Below, in pieces: positions 56,635 to 64,000 of a stretch of DNA of 64,000 bases (its first letter is position 1; each line of letters begins with the position of its first letter). The position numbers were made by a program, and so were the translations under genes. The DNA lies in the NCBI RefSeq assembly GCF_002283365.1, contig NZ_MQWD01000001.1, positions 1,373,154 to 1,437,153 of the forward strand, given 5' to 3'. Source of the DNA: Rubrivirga marina. Its GTDB lineage: Bacteria; Bacteroidota; Rhodothermia; Rhodothermales; Rubricoccaceae. The notes under the pieces were generated by a model that worked only from the letters and a program-made list of their open reading frames with translations, made no database searches and was not told where the DNA came from.

Positions 56635-58746
56635 ATGTCCCGACTCCTCGTCCTGCTGGCGGCGTTCGCCGTCGGCGCCCCGGCTCTCGCCCAGGGCACC
56701 GTCCGCTTCAACGACCAAGACCTCTGGCTGAGCGGCGGCAACGTCGCGTGGGTCGACTTCGCCCGAGACATCGGGCCGGGGACGACGGACCTCGCCCGGT
56801 TCGAGGAGGCGTTCTCCGACCTCCACGCGAGTGGGGGCAACACGATGCGCCTCTGGCTCCACACGACCGGCGACGCCACGCCGGCCTACAGCGCCACCGA
56901 GGTCGGCGCGATCACCGGGCCGGGGGCGGGGGCCATCGAGGACCTAGAGGCCATCCTCGACCTCGCGTGGGAGCACGAGGTCGGCCTCGTCCTCTGCCTG
57001 TGGTCGTTCGACATGCTCCAGAATGGGCGGTCGCCGGCGAAGCTGGCGCAGAACCGGGCGCTCCTTGAGAGCGCGGAGCTCACGCAGACCTACATCGACA
57101 ACGCGCTCACGCCGATGGTGGAGGCGCTCGCCGATCACCCGGCGATCATCGCGTGGGAGATCTTCAACGAGCCCGAGGGGATGACGGGGCAGTTCGGGTG
57201 GACGCCCGAGCGGGTCAACATGACGCACGTCCAGCGGTTCGTGAACCAGACGGCCGGGGCCATCCACCGCGCGGCGCCCGAGGCGCTGGTGACCAACGGG
57301 TCGTGGAGCTTCCGCGCGTCGTCGGACGTGGTGCCGGGGCCGAACAACAAGAACTACTACAGCGACGCCGAGCTGGTCGCGGCCGGCGGCGACGAGTTGG
57401 GGACGCTCGACTTCTACAGCGTCCACTACTACGAGTGGGGCGGGACGCAGCTCTCGCCGTTCCACCACGACGCGGACCACTGGGGCCTCGACAAGCCCAT
57501 CGTCATGGCCGAGTTCTTCCTCGGCGGCGGCCACAGCGGCTCCGGCGACGGCGACGAGGACGCCATCTTCGGCGTGCCCTACGAGGACGCGTACACCACG
57601 CTCTACGACCGCGGCTACGCGGGCGGCCTCGGCTGGCAGTGGTTCAACTACCCGACCGGCGCCGAGGGCGTCGTCAACTGGCCGCGGATCCTGGAGAACG
57701 CGGCGGCCATGTTCGAGCGCCACCCGGAGGTGGTGGACGTCGACGCCGGGTTTCGACTGATGTCGTTCACAGCGTCGCCGGAGGGCATCGAGGCGGGCGG
57801 GGAGAGCGTGCTCTCCTGGGAGACCAGCGGGGCGAGCGTGTCGATCGACGGTGCGCCCGTCGGCCCGGCCGGGAGCCTGACCGTCACGCCGACGGAGACG
57901 ACGACCTACACGCTCGTCGCCACCGACCTCGACGACGCCTCCAACACCGAGACGGCGGAGGTCACGGTCCGCGTGCTCGACCCGAGCGAGGTCAACCGCG
58001 CGCTCGACGGGACGACGACGGGCTCCACGTGGGAGACGTGCTGCGGCGCCCCGCTCGTCCCGGGCCTCGCGACCGACGGCGACGCGTCTACACGCTGGGC
58101 GAGCGCCTGGAACGACGGCTCGAATGGCGGCACGCCCGACGCCCAACTCGACGACGACCCCGACGACGAGTGGTTGGCGGTCGACCTCGGCGCGGCGTAC
58201 GCCGTCGAGCGCGTCGTGCTCTCGTGGGAGGCCGCCTTCGGGGAGGCCTACGCCATCGAGACGTCGCTCGACGGTCAAGGCTGGACGTCCGTCTTTACCG
58301 AGACCGCGGGCGACGGGGGGACCGACGAGATCGTGCTCGATGAGCCCGCGACGGCCCGGCACGTCCGGATGCACGGGGCCCGGCGGACGACGATCGCGGG
58401 GCAGCAGTACGGCTACTCGCTGTGGGAGCTCGCCGTGTTCGGGCTCCCGGCCGGCGACGTTGCCGCCGAGGCGGGGACAGTCGGGGGCGTCCGCCTCGAC
58501 GCGCCGCGCCCGAACCCGGCGGCGGGCGCGGCGGCCCTAGGCTTCCACCTCGCCGAAGCCGGCCCGGTGCGCCTCGACGTGTTCGATGCGACCGGCCGCC
58601 GCGTGGCGGTGCTCGTGGACGAGGCCCGGCCGGCCGGGTCGCACGCGGTTTCGTTCGATGTCTCCGGCCTGAGCGGCGGCGTCTACCTCGTCCGCCTCGG
58701 GGCTGGCGGCGAGACGCTCGCCCGGCCCCTCGCCGTCGCCCGCTGA
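56635..58746 (+). CDS. GH5 beta-mannanase (GH5_7-like) with F5/8-type domain and T9SS tail
   Basis: A 703-residue secreted enzyme: signal peptide ('LLVLLAAFAVGAPALAQ'), GH5 barrel about 22-370 with acid/base E179 in 'IIAWEIFNEPEGMTG' and nucleophile E293 in 'KPIVMAEFFLGGGHSG'; an Ig-like segment about 375-445; a discoidin/F5/8-type C domain about 450-610 ('GLATDGDASTRWASAWND', 'EWLAVDLGAAYAVERVVLSW'); and a T9SS tail ('LDVFDATGRRVAVL', terminal 'RPLAVAR'). The 'LSGGNVAWVDFARDIG' start and 'MRLWLHTTGD' resemble subfamily 7 mannanases. 10 bp after the sulfatase. Confidence 0.9.
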   Translation: MSRLLVLLAAFAVGAPALAQGTVRFNDQDLWLSGGNVAWVDFARDIGPGTTDLARFEEAFSDLHASGGNTMRLWLHTTGDATPAYSATEVGAITGPGAGAIEDLEAILDLAWEHEVGLVLCLWSFDMLQNGRSPAKLAQNRALLESAELTQTYIDNALTPMVEALADHPAIIAWEIFNEPEGMTGQFGWTPERVNMTHVQRFVNQTAGAIHRAAPEALVTNGSWSFRASSDVVPGPNNKNYYSDAELVAAGGDELGTLDFYSVHYYEWGGTQLSPFHHDADHWGLDKPIVMAEFFLGGGHSGSGDGDEDAIFGVPYEDAYTTLYDRGYAGGLGWQWFNYPTGAEGVVNWPRILENAAAMFERHPEVVDVDAGFRLMSFTASPEGIEAGGESVLSWETSGASVSIDGAPVGPAGSLTVTPTETTTYTLVATDLDDASNTETAEVTVRVLDPSEVNRALDGTTTGSTWETCCGAPLVPGLATDGDASTRWASAWNDGSNGGTPDAQLDDDPDDEWLAVDLGAAYAVERVVLSWEAAFGEAYAIETSLDGQGWTSVFTETAGDGGTDEIVLDEPATARHVRMHGARRTTIAGQQYGYSLWELAVFGLPAGDVAAEAGTVGGVRLDAPRPNPAAGAAALGFHLAEAGPVRLDVFDATGRRVAVLVDEARPAGSHAVSFDVSGLSGGVYLVRLGAGGETLARPLAVAR

Positions 58747-58748
58747 CG

Positions 58749-60128
58749 ATGGAGCCGGCCCCTCCCGACGACCGATCCTCGGCGGCGCGCCGGATGCGCG
58801 GCCCGTTCGCCGTCGTCACGACGCTGTTCTTCCTGTGGGGCTTCATCACGGTCATGGTCGACGCGCTCGTGCCGCGGCTGAAGGCCGTGTTCGAGCTGAG
58901 CTACTTCGAGGCGGCGCTCGTCCAGTTCGCCTTTTTCGCGGCGTACCTCCTCCTGTCGATCCCGAGCGGGGTCCTGATCGCGCGCGTCGGCTACAAGCGG
59001 GGCGTGGTCGTGGGGCTGCTGGCGATGGGCGTGGGGTGCCTGTTGTTCGTCCCGGCGGCCGGGCTCCGGGTGTACGCGCTGTTCCTCCTGGCGATGTTCG
59101 TCCTCGCGGGCGGGATCACCGTGTTGCAGGTGGCCGCGAACCCGTACGTCGCGGCCCTCGGCCCGGCGCGGACAGCCTCGTCCCGGCTCAACCTCGCGCA
59201 GGCGTTCAACTCGCTCGGCACGACGATCGCTCCGCTCGTGGGCGCCGCGTTCATCCTGGGCAACACGGTGTTGTCGTCGGGCGAGATCGCCGGCCTCGGG
59301 GAGGCCGAGCGGGCGGCCTACTACGCCGCCGAGGCGGGCACCGTCCAGACGCCGTTCGTGGTGCTGGCGGCCGTTCTCGCCGTGCTGGCCGTCGCGTTCG
59401 GCGTCTTCAACCTGCCGAAGATCCTCGAGACCGACGACCACGCCTCGGGCAGCTACCGCGGCGCGCTCGCGTCGAAGGCGCTCGTGTGGGGTGCCGTCGG
59501 CATCTTCCTCTACGTCGGCGCGGAGGTCACGATCGGGAGCTACCTCGTCAACTACTTCCTGGCGCTCGACGTGGCCGCGCTGGTGGCCGACACGCCTTGG
59601 TTGGCAGGCATTGCGGGCTTCCTATCGGGCGGCGACTACGAGACGTTCAACGTGGAGCGGCTGGCGGGCACGTTCGTCGCGCTCTACTGGGGCGGGGCCA
59701 TGGTGGGCCGGTTCGTCGGCGCCGCGTTGCTCCAGACCGTCTCGCCGGGCCGGCTGCTCACCGTGTTCTCCGGCGTCGCCATCGTCCTGCTGGCCGTCTC
59801 GGCCGCCAGCGGCGGCGTACTCGCCATGGCCGCGATTCTGGCCGTCGGCCTCGTCAACTCGATCCAGTTCGCGACGATCTTCACGCTCGCCATCGACGGG
59901 CTGGGGCCGCACACGGCGCAGGGCTCGGGTGTCCTGTGCACGGCCATCGTCGGCGGCGCCGTGGTCCCCCCGCTCTACGGCGCGCTCGCCGACGCCGTCG
60001 GCGTCCAGCCGGCGTTCCTGCTTCTCACACTCTGCTACGGGACGATCGCGGCGTACGGCCTCAGCCGTGCCCGCGCCACGCCCGAGGTGCCCGACCCTGA
60101 GGCGCCGCTCTCCGCCGTTACCGTCTGA
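58749..60128 (+). CDS. MFS sugar transporter (FucP/GluP type)
   Basis: A 459-residue, 12-segment MFS permease. 'VVTTLFFLWGFITVMVDALV' and 'SYFEAALVQFAFFAAYLLLS' followed by 'PSGVLIARVGYKRGVVVG' are typical of the FucP/glucose-galactose proton symporters, as are 'QVAANPYVAALGP' and 'SSRLNLAQAFNSLGTTIAP'. Likely imports a monosaccharide (glucose, mannose or galactose) released by the locus enzymes. It lies 2 bp after the GH5 gene and 3 bp before the GH9 gene. The substrate cannot be fixed from sequence alone. Confidence 0.9.
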   Translation: MEPAPPDDRSSAARRMRGPFAVVTTLFFLWGFITVMVDALVPRLKAVFELSYFEAALVQFAFFAAYLLLSIPSGVLIARVGYKRGVVVGLLAMGVGCLLFVPAAGLRVYALFLLAMFVLAGGITVLQVAANPYVAALGPARTASSRLNLAQAFNSLGTTIAPLVGAAFILGNTVLSSGEIAGLGEAERAAYYAAEAGTVQTPFVVLAAVLAVLAVAFGVFNLPKILETDDHASGSYRGALASKALVWGAVGIFLYVGAEVTIGSYLVNYFLALDVAALVADTPWLAGIAGFLSGGDYETFNVERLAGTFVALYWGGAMVGRFVGAALLQTVSPGRLLTVFSGVAIVLLAVSAASGGVLAMAAILAVGLVNSIQFATIFTLAIDGLGPHTAQGSGVLCTAIVGGAVVPPLYGALADAVGVQPAFLLLTLCYGTIAAYGLSRARATPEVPDPEAPLSAVTV

Positions 60129-60131
60129 CCC

Positions 60132-62153
60132 ATGCGCTCGCTTCTCGCCGTTCTCCTCGTCGCCACGGCTGCCCAGGCCCAGACCGACGCGATCCGCCTC
60201 AATCAGATCGGGTTCTACCCGGACGGGCCAAAGACGGCCGTCGTGGTCGACGCCGAGGCCGAGACGTTCACGGTCCGCCCGGCCGGCGGCGGCGAGGCCG
60301 TCTACAGCGGCGCGTTCGGCGCGGCCGAGACGTGGGGTCCGTCCGGCGAGACGGTCCGCCTCGCGGAGTTCTCGGACCTGGCCGCGCCCGGGGAGTACGT
60401 CGTCGAGGTCGACGGGGTCGGCACGTCGTACCCGTTCGCCGTGTCCGGCCACGTCCACCAGGAGGTCGCGCGGGGGGCGCTGAAGGCGTACTACTATATG
60501 CGGGCGTCCGAGCCGCTGGAGGCGGCGTACGCCGGGCGGTGGGCCCGGCCGGCGGGGCACCCCGACGACCGCGTCCTCGTCCACAACTCGGCGGCGACCG
60601 CGGGCCGGCCGGCGGGCACCGTGATCTCGGCACCGGGCGGGTGGTACGACGCGGGCGACTACAACAAGTACGTCGTCAACTCCGGCATCTCGGTCGGTAC
60701 GCTGCTCCTCCTGATGGAGCAGTACCCCGCGTACGCCGCGGCGCTCGACACGGGCATCCCCGAGAGCGGCGACGGCGTGCCCGACCTCCTCGACGAGACG
60801 CTGGTCAACGTCCGCTGGATGCTCGCGATGCAGGACGAGGACGGCGGCGTCTACCACAAGCTGACGACGGCCAACTTCGAGGGCGAGGTCATGCCCCACC
60901 GGGCGACGGCGACGCGCTACGTCGTCCAGAAGGGGACGGCGGCGACGCTCGACTTTGCCGCGACGATGGCGCAGGCCAGCCGCGTCGTTTCCGGCTACGA
61001 CGACGCCTTCCCCGGCCTCGCCGACTCGCTCCGCACGGCCGCCGAGGCGGCCTGGGTCTGGGCGCGGGCGAACCCGACCGTGGCGTACAACCAGGGCGCC
61101 CTCTCTGACCCGGCGATCTCGACCGGCGCCTACGGCGACGGCACCTTCTCCGACGAGTTCGACTGGGCCGCCTGGGAGCTTTTCCTCACGACCGGCGACG
61201 CGGCGTACCTCGCCGCGCGCCCGATCCCGACCCGCCCGTCGATCGGGACGCCGTGGTGGGGCGGCGTCCGCGAGATGGGCTACTACTCGCTCCTCACGCA
61301 CCGCGAGGACATCGGCGATGAGGTCGACGTCGACGCCCTCCGCGACGCGCTCCTCCGGCAGGCCGACGCCTTCCTCGCCGACCGGGAGGGCTCGGCCTAC
61401 GACGTCGTGATGGGCGGGCAGACGAGCCAGTTCAACTGGGGCAGCAACTCGAACGCGGGCAACCAGGGGGTCGCGCTCGTCCTCGCCTACCAGCTCACCG
61501 GCGACCGGCGCTACCTCGACGCGGCGATCTCGAACCTCGACTACCTCCTCGGCCGGAACGCGACGGGGTTCTCGTTCCTGACCGGCTTCGGCGACAAGAC
61601 GCCGATGCACATCCACCACCGCCCGTCGCAGGCCGACGGGATCGCGGACCCGGTCCCGGGCCTGCTGGCGGGCGGCCCGCACGCGGGCGGCCAGGACGTG
61701 GGCCCGAACTCGTGGCAGTGCGACGACTACCGGACGACGCCGGCCGCCTCGTACGTCGACGACTGGTGCAGCTACGCGACGAACGAGATCACGATCAACT
61801 GGAACGCGCCGCTGGTCTACCTCGCCTCGGCGATCGAGGCGGAGCTGTCGGAGACGGGGCTCCCGTCGGCGGCGGAGGGCGAGCCGCGGGGCGCGCTGCC
61901 GGTGGAGGGCTACCCGAACCCGTTCCGCGCCGAGGCCACGATCCGGTTCGAGCTGGCCTCGGCGTCCGACGTGACGGTCCGCGTGTTCGACGTGCTGGGC
62001 CGCGAGGTCGGCCGGCCGCTCGACGGCGCGCCGCGCGGGGCCGGCGTCCACCGCGTCCCGTTCGACGCCCGCGCCCTGGGGGGCGGGCTCTACCTGTACC
62101 GCGTCGAGACGGCCGGGGCGGCGGCCGGCGGGACGCTCACCCACGTCCGCTGA
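60132..62153 (+). CDS. GH9 endoglucanase with T9SS tail
   Basis: A 673-residue secreted GH9. Signal peptide ('SLLAVLLVATAAQAQ'), CelD_N Ig-like domain about 18-105 ('IRLNQIGFYPDGPKTAVVVD'), GH9 barrel about 110-575 with D173/D176 in 'GGWYDAGDYNKYVVNSG', histidine region 'DKTPMHIHHRPSQADG', and catalytic E552 in 'SYATNEITINWNAPLVY'; T9SS tail ('VRVFDVLGREVGRPL', terminal 'GTLTHVR'). Cuts beta-1,4-glucan links, in this context those of glucomannan or co-occurring cellulose. The second GH9 of the locus, differing from the one at 32484 by its T9SS tail. Confidence 0.93.
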   Translation: MRSLLAVLLVATAAQAQTDAIRLNQIGFYPDGPKTAVVVDAEAETFTVRPAGGGEAVYSGAFGAAETWGPSGETVRLAEFSDLAAPGEYVVEVDGVGTSYPFAVSGHVHQEVARGALKAYYYMRASEPLEAAYAGRWARPAGHPDDRVLVHNSAATAGRPAGTVISAPGGWYDAGDYNKYVVNSGISVGTLLLLMEQYPAYAAALDTGIPESGDGVPDLLDETLVNVRWMLAMQDEDGGVYHKLTTANFEGEVMPHRATATRYVVQKGTAATLDFAATMAQASRVVSGYDDAFPGLADSLRTAAEAAWVWARANPTVAYNQGALSDPAISTGAYGDGTFSDEFDWAAWELFLTTGDAAYLAARPIPTRPSIGTPWWGGVREMGYYSLLTHREDIGDEVDVDALRDALLRQADAFLADREGSAYDVVMGGQTSQFNWGSNSNAGNQGVALVLAYQLTGDRRYLDAAISNLDYLLGRNATGFSFLTGFGDKTPMHIHHRPSQADGIADPVPGLLAGGPHAGGQDVGPNSWQCDDYRTTPAASYVDDWCSYATNEITINWNAPLVYLASAIEAELSETGLPSAAEGEPRGALPVEGYPNPFRAEATIRFELASASDVTVRVFDVLGREVGRPLDGAPRGAGVHRVPFDARALGGGLYLYRVETAGAAAGGTLTHVR

Positions 62154-63155
62154 TGCGCCTGATCGTCCCGATGGGCGGCCGTGGCACGCGGCTCCGCCCG
62201 CTCAGCCACACGACGCCGAAGCCGCTGCTCCCGCTGCTCGGCCGACCGGCCATCGTCCGGATCCTCGACGCCTTCGCCGCTGGCCTCGGGCGGCCCGTGG
62301 ACGAGGTCGTGTTCGTGACCGGCCCCGACGCCTCGGCCGACGTCCGCGGGGCGCTCACGGCGGCGTGCGAGGCCCACGGGCTCCGGGCCGCGTTCGCCGT
62401 CCAGCCCGAGCCGCTCGGCACGGCCCACGCGGTCGCCTGCGCCGGCGCCGCGCTGGAGGGCGAGGTCCTGACCTGCTGGGCCGACACCCTCTTCGCGCCG
62501 GCCGGTCCCGCGCCCCTCGGTGCTGCCGACCTCATCGCGTGGACCGTCGAGGTCGAGGACCCACGCCGGTTCGGCGTGGCCGTCCGCGACGAGGGCGGGC
62601 GGGTCGTGCGTCTCGTCGAGAAGCCGCAGACGACCGAGCACCGCGAGACGCTGGTCGGCGCGTACTACGTCCGCGACGGGGCCGCGCTGCGAACGGTCCT
62701 CGACGACATGCTCGCGAGCAAGGCCACGGGCGCGGGCGGCGAGTACCAGCTGACTGACGCTTACGACCGGCTCGTCCAGAATGGCGCCCGCATGGAGACG
62801 GCGCCGGTCGCCCGGTGGCTCGACACCGGCACGCTCGACAGCTACCGCCAGACGGTCCGCGCGCTCCTCGAGGCGGGCGAGGCCGACCCGGCCGGCCTCG
62901 GGCCCGAGGCGGAGGGCGTCGAGGCCCCATCGTTCGTCCACCCCGAGGCCGTCGTGCGGCGGTCGCGGGTGGGGCCGTACGCCATGATCGAGGCAGGGGC
63001 CGTGGTGGAGGACGCCGAGGTCCGCGACAGCGTCGTGATGGCGGGCGCCGCCGTCCGCCGGGCGCGACTGGCGGCCTCGGTCATCGGCGAGCGAGCCGTG
63101 GTCGACGGGCTGAGCGGGACGTTCGTGCTGGGGGCCGACGCTGAGGTGCGAGACG

Positions 63156-63163
<8 letters not shown>
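62153..63163 (+). CDS. Sugar-1-phosphate nucleotidyltransferase
   Basis: A 336-residue enzyme of the RmlA/GlmU nucleotidyltransferase family, forming an NDP-sugar from a sugar-1-phosphate. N-terminal 'MRLIVPMGGRGTRLRPLSHT' with 'TPKPLLPLLGRP' is the nucleotide-binding signature; 'VRLVEKPQTTEHRETLVGAY' the second motif. The C-terminal about 80 residues are hexapeptide-like ('PEAVVRRSRVGPYAMIEAGA', 'VVEDAEVRDSVVMAGAAVRR'), predicting a left-handed beta-helix end. The sugar is not identifiable; alpha-mannose-1-phosphate from the GH130 reaction would be a fitting substrate. ATG overlaps the GH9 stop (TGATG), and its stop overlaps the galactokinase start by 8 bp. Confidence 0.85.

Positions 63164-64000
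<837 letters not shown>

Overview
The window is a GC-rich bacterial chromosome segment. It is most consistent with a marine Rhodothermota/Bacteroidota member (Rubrivirga/Rubricoccaceae-like); this placement is an inference. The grounds are nine proteins ending in a type IX secretion (T9SS) C-terminal domain with a 'D-x-x-GRRV' core, a DUF5916 outer-membrane protein, a carboxypeptidase-regulatory-domain TonB receptor, many AlgC-type lipoproteins, and promoters resembling the Bacteroidota TTG/TAnnTTTG type. I saw no tRNA, rRNA, CRISPR array, IS element or phage gene.

Left half (1-31 kb): a truncated giant T9SS protein with a sugar-dehydrogenase-like propeller and lectin-like repeats; a GT4 glycosyltransferase; a NarL-type histidine kinase/response regulator pair; then a patchwork of exported proteins, peptidases and small stress-type enzymes. 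Four paralogous LuxR-type HTH regulators (9.3, 10.5, 23.9 and 28.2 kb) are interspersed. A seven-gene minus-strand operon (17554 to 11725) and several other units share an 18-bp palindrome, ATGGG-N8-CCCAT. It occurs five times, always intergenic and always 22-23 bp upstream of an ACGTTG-like element. I read this as an undescribed local regulon. This half also holds three apparently damaged genes: an S41-TraB fusion with an in-frame amber codon, a T9SS protein whose signal peptide is out of frame, and an alpha/beta-hydrolase stub.

Right half (31.4-64 kb): a large beta-mannan/glucomannan utilisation locus. Secreted or surface endo-enzymes (two GH5 and two GH26 likely mannanases, one further GH5, two GH9) cut the polymer. 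A secreted protein fuses an AGE-family 2-epimerase to a CE2 acetyl esterase. A TonB receptor with a beta-helix T9SS partner, and no SusD, probably handles capture. An SSS symporter and an MFS sugar transporter cross the inner membrane. A cytosolic GH1 - GH130 - AGE epimerase cassette encodes the known epimerisation/phosphorolysis route (mannobiose to mannosyl-glucose to Man-1-P plus glucose). A sulfatase, a sugar-1-phosphate nucleotidyltransferase and a galactokinase (cut by the window end) complete the operon and suggest a decorated mannan. A ROK repressor sits divergent from the symporter. Three LacI-type operators (GGAAGCGCTT core) lie upstream of three of the transcription units, but no LacI gene is present in the window.
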